Part shown: piece after piece, positions 29,076 through 37,348 of the stretch
Layout: each line of letters opens with the position of its first letter
How positions within the stretch are numbered: position 1 is the stretch's first letter
From: Granulosicoccus sp963833195
Lineage (GTDB): Bacteria; Pseudomonadota; Gammaproteobacteria; Granulosicoccales; Granulosicoccaceae
Assembly (NCBI GenBank): GCA_963833195.1
Contig: CAWHXF010000027.1
Location: 2,976,001 to 3,040,000, forward strand
Direction of reading: 5' to 3'
Length of the DNA stretch: 64,000 bases
Notes under the pieces: model-generated
The model's input: the letters and a program-made list of their open reading frames with translations, nothing else
The model's database searches: none
What the model was told of the DNA's origin: nothing
Translations under genes and position numbers: made by a program

Positions 29076-30046
29076 CCCGTCACGACGTGTTCAACGGCGA
29101 TGCCGACGGCCTGTGCGCCCTGCAGCAACTGCGCCTGGCCGAGCCCGCGCCGGACGCGCTCATCGTCACCGGCGTCAAGCGCGACATCGCGCTGCTGCAA
29201 CGCGTCGAGGCCGCGCCCGGGGACGCGGTGACGGTGCTGGACGTGTCGCTCGACAAGAACCGCGACGCCCTGCTGCGCACCCTCGAGCGCGGTGCCCGCG
29301 TGCGCTACGTGGATCATCATTTTGCCGGGGAGATCCCCGCGCACGATGCGCTCGAGACGCACATCGACCCGTCCGCCGAGACCTGCACCGGGCTCATCGT
29401 GAACGGCATGCTGGACGGCGCGTACCGCGCCTGGGCCGTGGTGGCGGCCTTCGGGGACAACCTGCTGGACGCCGCACGCTCGGCCGCCGCTCCGCTGGAA
29501 CTGGCCGATGCCGACGTCGCACGGCTGCAGGAGCTCGGCACGCTGCTGAACTACAACGGCTACGGCGCCACGCTCGACGACCTGCACTTCGATCCCGCGG
29601 CGCTGGCCGTGCGGCTGCGCCCGTACACGGACCCGCTCGACTTCGTGCACGAAGATGCGGCGTTCGGCGAGCTGGTGGCGGGCTACGCCGACGACCGCGC
29701 CCGGGTCGACGCCCTGATCCCCGAGCGCGTGTCGGACGCCGCCGCGCTGTACATGCTGCCGGACGCCGCGTGGGCGCGGCGCATCGGCGGGGTATGGGCC
29801 AACGAGCTGGCGCAGGACAGCCCCGCGCGTGCGCACGCCCTGTTGACCGGCCGCGCCGACGGAAGCTACGTGGTGAGCGTGCGCGCACCCGTCACGAACC
29901 GGGCCGGTGCGGACGAGCTGTGCCGCGGCTTCGAGACCGGCGGCGGGCGCGCGGCGGCCGCGGGCATCAACCGCTTGCCGCCCGGCGACGTGGAGCGCTT
30001 CGCGGTCGCGTTCGAGGCGCGCTACGGCGGGACCGCCGCCGGCTGA
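29072..30046 (+). CDS. DHH-family phosphoesterase
   Basis: A 324-residue cytoplasmic protein related to DHH/DHHA1 phosphoesterases. It opens with DVFNGDADGLCALQQ, the DxD metal motif, continues with VLDVSLDKNRD and the diagnostic VDHH near residue 80, and ends with the DHHA1-type GGGRAAAAGIN. Family members degrade short RNA or cyclic dinucleotide products (NrnA, GdpP), or act on other phosphodiesters; this short subfamily in gammaproteobacteria has no assigned substrate known to me. Coupling to pyrD suggests a role in nucleotide turnover (inference). Confidence 0.82.
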   Translation: MTRHDVFNGDADGLCALQQLRLAEPAPDALIVTGVKRDIALLQRVEAAPGDAVTVLDVSLDKNRDALLRTLERGARVRYVDHHFAGEIPAHDALETHIDPSAETCTGLIVNGMLDGAYRAWAVVAAFGDNLLDAARSAAAPLELADADVARLQELGTLLNYNGYGATLDDLHFDPAALAVRLRPYTDPLDFVHEDAAFGELVAGYADDRARVDALIPERVSDAAALYMLPDAAWARRIGGVWANELAQDSPARAHALLTGRADGSYVVSVRAPVTNRAGADELCRGFETGGGRAAAAGINRLPPGDVERFAVAFEARYGGTAAG

Positions 30047-30070
30047 AGGCGCGACCGGCGCGAGCCATTA

Positions 30071-30090
30071 TTTGTGCTTTTATTCCCATT
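30071..30090 (+). repeat. AT-rich 20-mer, copy 1 (upstream of lipoprotein gene)
   Basis: TTTGTGCTTTTATTCCCATT, 17 of 20 identical to the element at 49712-49731. It lies 60 bases before the lipoprotein ATG; a TTGTGC/TAGTAC pair with 17-base spacing (30072-30100) could be a promoter that includes it. Confidence 0.5.
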
Positions 30091-30149
30091 TATGTAGTAC
30101 GGTACGAGACAGGCGTCGCACCGCGACTGCCGGGGACGAGGAACACGAC

Positions 30150-31667
30150 ATGATCCGGTACCGAACGTGGCACGGCGCCGCGGTTTGCCTACTGTTCGCG
30201 CTCGCGGGCTGCAGTGGCGGCGACGGCGGTGACGGCGAGGCCACGGCCGACGACGGGCCCGAGCCTCCTCCCGGGGACGGCATCGCCTTCGGCGACGCCA
30301 CGGGCGACGACGAGGTCGAGCTCCCTTCCGCGGACGGCATCGCGTTCGGCGGCGGCGATCCCGACGAGGACGATGCCGACATCGCGGCGCCCGTCATCGA
30401 CGAGCCGCGTGCGCCCGCGTTCGTCGAGCGCACCGACCTGCGCGGCACCGACACCGCCTACGCGTACCGGCCCGGCGGACCCTGGGCCGACGTGCTGGCC
30501 GACTGCGCGCGGGCCGAGCGGGTGGCCGACTCCTGCACGCTCGACACCCTGCCCTTCATCGCCCAGCGGACCGAGCGCCCCACCGTGGACGAGGTCATGG
30601 AGCGACTGGTCGTCACGCACGACTGGATGGGCGTGCGCTTCGAGCAGATGCTGCGCGCGGCCCCCGACGGACTGCTGCAGCTGTTCGCGCCCACGACCTC
30701 GATACTCATCGGCAGCGAGGTGCGACCGTCGTTCTACACGGGCCTCACGGGCGGCATACAACTGGACGCGGACTACCTGTGGCTGACGGTCGCGGAGAAG
30801 GCGAACGTGTCGATCGACGAGGACTACCGCACCGATTTCGGTAACGGGCTTGCATTTCGTGAGCTGTTCACCTGGTGGCGCGACGGGGATTTCGCGTACG
30901 AGTACTTCCCGCTCGACGACGACACCGAACGCACCCTCGAACAGGCGAGCGGCCCGCTGATGCGGCTGCTGTTCCACGAGCTGGCGCACGCCAACGACTT
31001 CCTGCCGCCCGGCAGCGCCCGCTTGCTGGACTCGTCGCTGGTGCCTAGCGCGGCCCTCGACGCGAACTCCGAGCAGTGGCTCTCGCCGCGGCTGCAGGAC
31101 CGCTTCCCCATCGCCCAGCCGGAGCTCGAGGGGCTCGCGGGAGTGCTCTACCGCGGCCGCGAACCCACGCCCGAGCAGGCCAGCGCCACGGCCGACTACG
31201 TGGGCGCGCTGTTCGAGGCCGGTGGCGGCGCGACCTTCTACGCCTACCACACCATCAACGAGGACTTCGCCGTGCTGTTCGATGCCGCCATGATGAAGGC
31301 GCTCTACGGCATCGACCGCCACGTCGGCTTCACCGGCCAGCCGGCCGACCCGGACGACTTCGACTGCGGGGATCTGCTCGTCGGCTGGGGTCAGCGCGAG
31401 CGCCTTGGGGATCCGTCGGTCGTGCCGCGCGTCGGCTGGGTCATAGAGGCGATCTACGGGCAGAGCGACGCGCTCGGGGAATTCCTCACCGCCCAGGAAG
31501 GCACGCAGGAGCCGATGGCGGTGGGCGAGTCGTACTGCGACGAGCTCGATGCGTCCCCCGCGCTCGCGACCCGGGCCCGGCGCGGTCTGCCGACGGAGCG
31601 GTCACGGGAGCTCCCGGACGCGGTGCGCCACGCGGTGCAGCTCGAGCGCCAGGGCCGCGTGCACTGA
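30150..31667 (+). CDS. Acidic lipoprotein with HExxH motif, putative metalloprotease-like
   Basis: A 505-residue lipoprotein: the signal MIRYRTWHGAAVCLLFALAG precedes a lipobox Cys at about residue 21. The next 60 residues are strongly acidic and contain a partial repeat (DGIAFGDATGDDEVELP and DGIAFGGGDPDEDD). The main domain has FHELAHANDFLPP near residue 275, i.e. HELAH, the zinc-metalloprotease core, with YAYHTINEDFAVLFD some 90 residues later, where Glu or Asp could be the third ligand. I do not recognise the family, so protease activity is only suggested. It is preceded by the AT-rich element at 30071 and ends 7 bases before the convergent deacetylase gene. Confidence 0.65.
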   Translation: MIRYRTWHGAAVCLLFALAGCSGGDGGDGEATADDGPEPPPGDGIAFGDATGDDEVELPSADGIAFGGGDPDEDDADIAAPVIDEPRAPAFVERTDLRGTDTAYAYRPGGPWADVLADCARAERVADSCTLDTLPFIAQRTERPTVDEVMERLVVTHDWMGVRFEQMLRAAPDGLLQLFAPTTSILIGSEVRPSFYTGLTGGIQLDADYLWLTVAEKANVSIDEDYRTDFGNGLAFRELFTWWRDGDFAYEYFPLDDDTERTLEQASGPLMRLLFHELAHANDFLPPGSARLLDSSLVPSAALDANSEQWLSPRLQDRFPIAQPELEGLAGVLYRGREPTPEQASATADYVGALFEAGGGATFYAYHTINEDFAVLFDAAMMKALYGIDRHVGFTGQPADPDDFDCGDLLVGWGQRERLGDPSVVPRVGWVIEAIYGQSDALGEFLTAQEGTQEPMAVGESYCDELDASPALATRARRGLPTERSRELPDAVRHAVQLERQGRVH

Positions 31668-31674
31668 GGGGCTC

Positions 31675-32601
31675 TCAGCCGAGCCCCATCAGCGTGCGCA
31701 CGTGCAGCGCCGCCGCACGCCCGAGCGCGGGCAGCGCGTAACCGCCCTCCAGCATGGACACGATGCGGCCCTCGCAGTGGCGCTCGGCCACGTCGATCAG
31801 CCGCTCGGTGATCCAGCCGAAGTCGGTATCCACGAGCGCGAGGCTCGCGAGCGGGTCCTCGACGTGCGCGTCGAAGCCCGCGCTGACGAAGAGCATCTCG
31901 GGGCGGAAGCGTTCCAGCGCCGGCAGCCACGTGGCCTCGATGGCCGCGCGGAACGCCGGCCCGTCGGTACCCGCCCGCAGCGGCACGTTGACGCGCTGGT
32001 CGATGATGTCCGGGCGGTAGCCGCCCGGATAGAACGGGTGCTGGAAGCTCGAGCAGAACAGGATGCCGGGGTCGCCGTCCACGATGTCCTCGGTGCCGTT
32101 GCCGTGGTGCACGTCGAAGTCGACGATGGCCACGCGCTGCAGGCCGCGCGTGCGCATGGCGTGGCGCGCCGCGACGGCGATGTTGCCGAACAGGCAGAAA
32201 CCCATCGCCTGGATGCGCTCGGCGTGGTGTCCGGGCGGACGCACGAGGCAGAAGGCGTTCCGCACCGTGCCGTCGAGCACGAGGTCCGTGGCCAGCACGC
32301 CCGCTCCCGCCCCGCGCAGCGCCGCCTCCAGGGAGTACGGGTTCATGGCCGTGTCGGCATCGAGCTGCACGCTGCCGCGCGCCGGCGACTTCGCGTGCAC
32401 GAGGTCCACGTAGGCCTCCGAGTGCGCCGCGATCAGGTGCTCGCGCGTGGCCAGCGGCGCATCGCGGTGCACCAGCAGGTCGTGCAGTTCCTGCTTCATC
32501 AACGCGTCGGTGACCGCGCCGATGCGCTCGGGGCATTCGGGATGGCCGGGGGCGACCTCGTGCAGGACCGTGTCGGCGTGGGAGACGAGCGCGGTGTTCA
32601 T
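31675..32601 (-). CDS. Histone-deacetylase-superfamily (class II HDAC-like) protein
   Basis: Zinc-dependent deacetylase of the acuC/HDAC fold, cytoplasmic, 308 residues. It starts MNTALVSHADTVLHEVAPGHPE, contains RPPGHHAE (catalytic His pair), VDFDVHHGNGTEDI (zinc Asp/His), SAGFDAH (zinc Asp) and EGGYALPALG (loop). Bacterial members act on acetylated proteins, acetylpolyamines or other small amides. The ATG at 32601 is chosen because the AGG before it is better spaced than for the ATG six bases upstream. Divergent from the Pat-type acetyltransferase with only 82 bases between starts. Confidence 0.9.
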   Translation of the reverse strand: MNTALVSHADTVLHEVAPGHPECPERIGAVTDALMKQELHDLLVHRDAPLATREHLIAAHSEAYVDLVHAKSPARGSVQLDADTAMNPYSLEAALRGAGAGVLATDLVLDGTVRNAFCLVRPPGHHAERIQAMGFCLFGNIAVAARHAMRTRGLQRVAIVDFDVHHGNGTEDIVDGDPGILFCSSFQHPFYPGGYRPDIIDQRVNVPLRAGTDGPAFRAAIEATWLPALERFRPEMLFVSAGFDAHVEDPLASLALVDTDFGWITERLIDVAERHCEGRIVSMLEGGYALPALGRAAALHVRTLMGLG

Positions 32602-32683
32602 CGGCATGGACCTGGTGGGGGGCGACGTGTCAAAGCGTACGACACGGCCGCGTGGGCCGCACCCGTACCGGTACCATCCGAGC

Positions 32684-35425
32684 ATGTCCACCCTGCACCT
32701 CGAACGGCTGCTCGCGCCGCGCTCCGTCGCGGTCGTCGGCGCCAGCGCCCGCGACGGCTCGCCGGGCCTCGCGCTGGTGAGGAACCTCGTCGACGGAGGC
32801 TACGAGGGCGAGCTGCACCTGGTGAACCCGCGCTACGACGAGGTGCTGGGCCGCCCCTGCGTGCGCTCGTTGAAGTCGCTGGACGCCGCGCCCGATCTCG
32901 TGCTGGTGCTCACCCCCGAGCGGTTGCTGAACCGCACGCTGGTGCAATGCGCGAAGCTCGGCACCAAGCTCGTCATCGTGATGTCGGGCGCGCCCGACCC
33001 CGCGAAGCTGCACGACTACGCGCGCAGGCTCGGCCTGCGCATCCTCGGTCCGTGGTGCGCCGGGCTCATCCGGCCGCACCTGAAGCTCAACGCCACCTAC
33101 GCGGCCAGCAGCGTGCAACCCGGCACGCTCGCGGTGGTGAGCCAGTCCGCGTCGCTCGCGGCCGCGCTCGTCGACTGGGCGCAGTGGAGCGGGGTCGGCT
33201 TCTCGGCGCTCGTATCGACCGGAGGCGGCAGCGACATCCGGCTGCCGGACCTGCTGGATCTTCTGGCCGAGGATTACCGCACGCGTGCCATCATCGTGTA
33301 CCTGGATCGCGTGCAGGGCTCGCGCGCGTTCCTGTCGGCGCTCGCCGCCACCGCGCGCGCCAAGCCCGTCATCCTGATGAAGTCCACGCAGGACGGCGCG
33401 CACTACTGCAACGCGCTGACGCGCAGCGGTCGCGTGCTGTCGTCCGACGCGGTGTTCCAGGCGGCGCTGGCCCGCGCCGGCGTCGTGCGCATCCGCACCT
33501 TCTCGAACCTCTTCTCCGCGGCCAAGATCCTGTCGTCGAAGATGCGCACGCGCGGCCGGCGCCTGGCCGTCGTGTCCAACGGCGCGGCGCCCGCCATGCT
33601 CGCGTGCGAGAACATCGAGACGCGCGGCTTTCGCTCGCCCACCCTCGACGAGGCGACGCTCGAACGCCTCGGGCAGGCGCTCGACGACGGCGCGCCGCGG
33701 CGCGATCGGGGTCGCTGGACGGGCAGGAATCCCATCGTGCTGCGCGACCCGCCGCGGCTCGCGCAGCAGCTCGCCGCCGCGGTGCGCACGCTCGCGGCGG
33801 CCGACGAGTTCGACGCGGTGCTCTTCATCTTCGTGCCCGACGCGCGCAACGATCCGGCGCTCGTCGCACGGGCGTTGATCGAGGCGAAGCCGACGAGGCT
33901 GCCGCTGCTGGCCTGCTGGATGGGGGACGCGAGCGTGGGTCCCGCGCGCGAGGCACTCACGGATGCGGGCGTGCCGAACTTCCGCACGCCCGAGGCCGCC
34001 ACGGCGGGCTTCGACTTCCTGCACCGCTACCACGTCAGCCAGCAGCAGCTCGTGCAGTTGCCGAACCCCATGTCGCGCACGACTCCCGCGGACCTGCCGG
34101 CCGCCCGGGCCGTGCTGCACGCGGCGCTCGCGGCGAACCGTCGCGTGCTGGCCCCTGCCGAGGCTCGCGCCCTGGCGGCGGCGTTCGACATCGGCGTGCT
34201 GCCCGGCACGCGCTGCGCGGACGCCGACGCGGCCGTGGCCGCGGCAGCCGGCATCGACGGCGCCGTGGCCATCAAGCTCGTCTCGCCGCACGTCGAGTGG
34301 AAGGCCTCGGTCTGGCCGACCGCGCTGAACGTGCGCGGCGAGCCCGCGGTGCGGGCCGCCTTCGATGCCGCCCGCGATGCGCTAGCCGAGCACCGACCCG
34401 ATGCACGCTTCGACGGCGTGCTGGTGGAGCCCATGCACGCGCCCGTCCAGCGGCGCGAGCTCGCGGTGGGCATACGCCGCGATGCCAGCTTCGGCCCCGT
34501 GATCTCGCTGGGCGTCGGCGGGGAGCTGGCGGTGCTGGCGCGCGACCGCACGGTGCAGCTCCCGCCGCTGAACGGCTACCTGATCGACTCGATGCTCGAG
34601 GACCCGAGCATCGCCCGTCACCTCGGCGCGTTCCGCCATCTCCCGGCGGTCGATCGCGAGCCGCTGCGCGCCGTGCTCAGGCGACTGTCGGAGATGGCGT
34701 GCGAGCTGCCCGAGCTCGTGGAGCTCGAGATCGATCCGCTGATCCTCGGCACCGACGGCGCGATCGCCATCGACCTGCACGTCGTCGTCGAGCGTGCGCC
34801 CGCCGTGCAGCGCTACGGACATCTGGCCATCCACCCGTACCCGTGGCAGTGGGTACGCGAGACGAGCGCGAAGGACGGCACGCCCGTGACGCTGCGGCCC
34901 ATTCGTCCCGAGGACGGCGAGTCGCTCGGGGACATGGTGCGCGCGATGTCGGCCCAGTCCCGCTACTTCCGTTTCCTGCACGCCATCAACGAGCTCTCGC
35001 CGCTCATGCGCGCGCAGTTCACGAAGCTCGACTACGACCGCGCCATGGCCTTCGTCGCGGACTTCGGGGACGACCGGGTGGCTGGAGTGAGCCGCTACAG
35101 CATCGACAGCGATGGCCGGGCCGGGGAATTCGCGGTATCGGTCGCCGACGACCGCCAGGGGCTCGGGCTCGGCTCGCGGCTCATGCGCCTGCTGATCGAG
35201 CACGCCACCGAACGTGGCCTCGAGCGGCTGTGGGGCGACGTGCTGCGCGAGAACGCGCCGATGCGCGCGCTCATGGCGTCGCTCGGCTTCAAGGCCCGCC
35301 GCAGCGACGACGACCCGGAGCTGCTGATATACGAGCTGGCGCTGGACCCGGCGCCCGGGAGCGCTTCCGGGAGCGTGGCTCAGGGCGCGGGCGCGAGCGA
35401 AGGCGCGGCCAAGGGCGCGGCGTGA
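32684..35425 (+). CDS. Pat/PatZ-type protein lysine acetyltransferase (CoA-ligase domain plus GNAT)
   Basis: A 913-residue two-part protein. The N-terminal 690 residues resemble ADP-forming acyl-CoA synthetases: SVAVVGASARDGSPG (CoA-binding Rossmann), LVNPRYDEVLGRP, AVVSQSASLAAALVDWA, VSTGGGSDIRLPDLLDL, and a C-terminal ATP-grasp-like half with LVEPMHAPVQRRELAVG. The last 180 residues form a GNAT domain (VTLRPIRPEDGESLGDMVR, AVSVADDRQGLGLGSRLM). Such proteins acetylate acetyl-CoA synthetase and other enzymes; the synthetase domain usually senses acetyl-CoA. The catalytic loop His of true synthetases was not found in the expected place, as in PatZ. The divergent HDAC-like gene suggests an acetylation and deacetylation pair. 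Confidence 0.88.
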   Translation: MSTLHLERLLAPRSVAVVGASARDGSPGLALVRNLVDGGYEGELHLVNPRYDEVLGRPCVRSLKSLDAAPDLVLVLTPERLLNRTLVQCAKLGTKLVIVMSGAPDPAKLHDYARRLGLRILGPWCAGLIRPHLKLNATYAASSVQPGTLAVVSQSASLAAALVDWAQWSGVGFSALVSTGGGSDIRLPDLLDLLAEDYRTRAIIVYLDRVQGSRAFLSALAATARAKPVILMKSTQDGAHYCNALTRSGRVLSSDAVFQAALARAGVVRIRTFSNLFSAAKILSSKMRTRGRRLAVVSNGAAPAMLACENIETRGFRSPTLDEATLERLGQALDDGAPRRDRGRWTGRNPIVLRDPPRLAQQLAAAVRTLAAADEFDAVLFIFVPDARNDPALVARALIEAKPTRLPLLACWMGDASVGPAREALTDAGVPNFRTPEAATAGFDFLHRYHVSQQQLVQLPNPMSRTTPADLPAARAVLHAALAANRRVLAPAEARALAAAFDIGVLPGTRCADADAAVAAAAGIDGAVAIKLVSPHVEWKASVWPTALNVRGEPAVRAAFDAARDALAEHRPDARFDGVLVEPMHAPVQRRELAVGIRRDASFGPVISLGVGGELAVLARDRTVQLPPLNGYLIDSMLEDPSIARHLGAFRHLPAVDREPLRAVLRRLSEMACELPELVELEIDPLILGTDGAIAIDLHVVVERAPAVQRYGHLAIHPYPWQWVRETSAKDGTPVTLRPIRPEDGESLGDMVRAMSAQSRYFRFLHAINELSPLMRAQFTKLDYDRAMAFVADFGDDRVAGVSRYSIDSDGRAGEFAVSVADDRQGLGLGSRLMRLLIEHATERGLERLWGDVLRENAPMRALMASLGFKARRSDDDPELLIYELALDPAPGSASGSVAQGAGASEGAAKGAA

Positions 35426-36312
35426 GCGACCCGACGGAGCTCGTGCCCTTCGAGCTCGACGTGGCGGGCCGCCGCATCGCCGGGCTGCGCACCCCGGCCG
35501 CCGGACTCTCGCCCGACGCGCCACGCCTGCTCTGCCTGCACGGCTGGCTGGACGATGCCGCGAGCTTCGTGCCGCTGGCGCGCCACCTGGACGGCGTGGA
35601 GCTCGTCGCGCTGGACCTGCCCGGGCACGGCGCCAGCGCGCACGCGCCGGACGGCTACACCCTGTTCGACATGGCGCTGACGGTGCGGCGCAGCCTCGGC
35701 GCGCTCGGCTGGGAGCGCTGCCACCTAGTGGGCCATTCGCTCGGGGCGAACATCGCGCCGTGGCTGGCCGCCGCCGCGCCCGAGGTCGTCGAGCGGCTGA
35801 TCATGATCGAGGGCGTGGGCCCCTACACCGAACCCGCCGAGGCCCTGCCCGCGCGCCTGCGGCGCGCGTTCGCGGACCGGCTGGACACCGGGCGCTACGC
35901 GGTGCGCACCTTCGCGAACCTGGACGCCGCGGTGGATCATCGACTGAAGCATGCAAGCCTGTCCCGCGAAGCCGCGACGCTGATCATGGCCCGGCAGACC
36001 GAACCGGTGAGCGCCGCGCCCGGCGAACCCGCCGGCCGCGTGCGCTGGCGCTTCGACCCGGCACTGCGCCACGCGAGCGCCGAATACCGCACCGAGGCGC
36101 AGGTGCTCGCCGTGCTGGCGGCCATCGAGTGTCCCGTGCTGGTGGTGCTCGCCGACGCGGGACACCCCCGCGCCCGACCCGAGACGCGCGCCCGGCTGGA
36201 AGCGATGCCGGACGTGCGCACGGTGCGGTTGCCGGGCGGGCACCACCTGCACATGGACGACCCCGCACCGACGGCCGAGGCCATCCGACGCTTCGTCGTC
36301 CGGCAAAGGTGA
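35422..36312 (+). CDS. Alpha/beta hydrolase
   Basis: A 296-residue hydrolase of unknown substrate. GTG start overlaps the stop of the acetyltransferase gene (GTGA), so they are probably co-translated. Motifs: LLCLHGWLDDAASF (oxyanion hole), DLPGHGASAH, VGHSLGANIA (nucleophile elbow, Ser), and GGHHLHMDDP (catalytic His); an acid residue is likely in VVLADAGHP. The cap region is short. The next gene begins 8 bases downstream, so the operon may continue. Confidence 0.87.
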   Translation: MSDPTELVPFELDVAGRRIAGLRTPAAGLSPDAPRLLCLHGWLDDAASFVPLARHLDGVELVALDLPGHGASAHAPDGYTLFDMALTVRRSLGALGWERCHLVGHSLGANIAPWLAAAAPEVVERLIMIEGVGPYTEPAEALPARLRRAFADRLDTGRYAVRTFANLDAAVDHRLKHASLSREAATLIMARQTEPVSAAPGEPAGRVRWRFDPALRHASAEYRTEAQVLAVLAAIECPVLVVLADAGHPRARPETRARLEAMPDVRTVRLPGGHHLHMDDPAPTAEAIRRFVVRQR

Positions 36313-36320
36313 TCGACGCG

Positions 36321-36851
36321 ATGTCCACGCCCCCCTCGCGCACGCCGTGCGGCGCGCGCGGTCTCGTCCGCGTCGCCCTGACGGTCATGCTCGCCGCGGT
36401 GGCCGGTTGCGCCGCCGTGCCGCCGTCCGGGCCGCCTCCGTACACCGGCGCCGATCGGGTCCGGGACGTGGACCGGGACGTCTTCGTCGGCGACTGGCGC
36501 ATGGTCGCGCTGAACCCGAAGCCGGGCGAGCAGGTGCCCGCGCGCACGCTGAGCTACGCGAACGACGGCACCTTCGTCGCCTTCATCGAGCCGACCGAAG
36601 AAATGGCGAAATCCATGGGTCCCGAGCCGCTCCGGCTACGCGGTCGCTGGCGCGTGGAGCGAGGCCGCCTCGTGCAGCGTACCGAGGAGGTGTCGGTGCC
36701 CGGAGCCGACCGGGCGGTCAACGAGCTCCTGGCCGAGATGATCGGGCAAGGCGACCCGCTGTCGGCGTCCGCGGAGGTCCACGAGGCGGGGTCGCGACGC
36801 ATCGTGATCGTGAGCGACGAGGGCTACGCCAACGCGCTCGAACGCGATTAG
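36321..36851 (+). CDS. Small lipoprotein of unknown function
   Basis: A 176-residue protein with a lipoprotein signal (ALTVMLAAVAGC, Cys near residue 30), then a Pro-rich stretch and a soluble domain with VFVGDWRMVALNPKPGEQ and RLRGRWRVERGRLVQRTE. The domain looks like a small beta-rich fold seen in lipocalin-like exported proteins, but no family is recognised. It follows the hydrolase by 8 bases. Its 3' third overlaps the convergent rhodanese frame (36636-36851) on the other strand, which is unusual and is discussed under findings. Confidence 0.65.
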   Translation: MSTPPSRTPCGARGLVRVALTVMLAAVAGCAAVPPSGPPPYTGADRVRDVDRDVFVGDWRMVALNPKPGEQVPARTLSYANDGTFVAFIEPTEEMAKSMGPEPLRLRGRWRVERGRLVQRTEEVSVPGADRAVNELLAEMIGQGDPLSASAEVHEAGSRRIVIVSDEGYANALERD

Positions 36852-37259
36852 GGCCTGTGGCGAGTCAGACCGGCTCGGGCGCTCCACCGGCCCGCCCTGC
36901 GCCTCCCAGGTGGAGAACCCCTCGCGCAGGTGCGCGGCCTCGAAGCCCATGTCGGCGAGGGTCGCCACCGACAGCGCCGAGCGCCAGCCCGACGCGCAGT
37001 GGAAGACGAAGCGCGCGCCGCTCGCGAAGATCGGCTTGTGGTACGGGCTGTCCGGGTCGACCCAGAATTCCAGCATGCCGCGCGGGCAGTGGAAGCTGCC
37101 CGGAATCCAGCCCGTGCGCTGGCGCTCGCGCACGTCGCGCAGGTCCACGAACACCGTGTCCGGATCGCCCACCAGCGCGATGGCTTCCTTCGTCTCCAGC
37201 TCCGGGATGCGCGCGCGAGCGCGCTCGACCATCTGGGCGACGGGCACCTTCAGGCTCAT
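36636..37259 (-). CDS. Rhodanese-like domain protein with unusual C-terminal readthrough
   Basis: Sulfurtransferase-fold protein. The ATG at 37259 gives a conserved 128-residue rhodanese: VFVDLRDVRERQRTGWIPG, CPRGMLEFWVDPDSPYHKP, FHCASGWRSALSV with the active-site Cys, and GFSTWEAQGGPVE at the end. Related proteins stop about there, but this frame continues another 80 residues, overlapping the convergent lipoprotein gene by 216 bases. Inserting one base in the CCC run near 36872 would yield PVERPEPV and a stop at 36865. So the tail may be an artefact of a missing base; the core is secure. Confidence 0.72.
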   Translation of the reverse strand: MSLKVPVAQMVERARARIPELETKEAIALVGDPDTVFVDLRDVRERQRTGWIPGSFHCPRGMLEFWVDPDSPYHKPIFASGARFVFHCASGWRSALSVATLADMGFEAAHLREGFSTWEAQGGPVERPSRSDSPQALIAFERVGVALVAHDHDASRPRLVDLRGRRQRVALPDHLGQELVDRPVGSGHRHLLGTLHEAASLHAPATA

Positions 37260-37348
37260 GGGCGTGGCTGCCGGACAAGGGGGGGGTGGCCAGCATGCCA
37301 CCGCCGCGCACCGTTGCGCGGCGGTTCCGGGTTTCGCTCGACCGCTCC

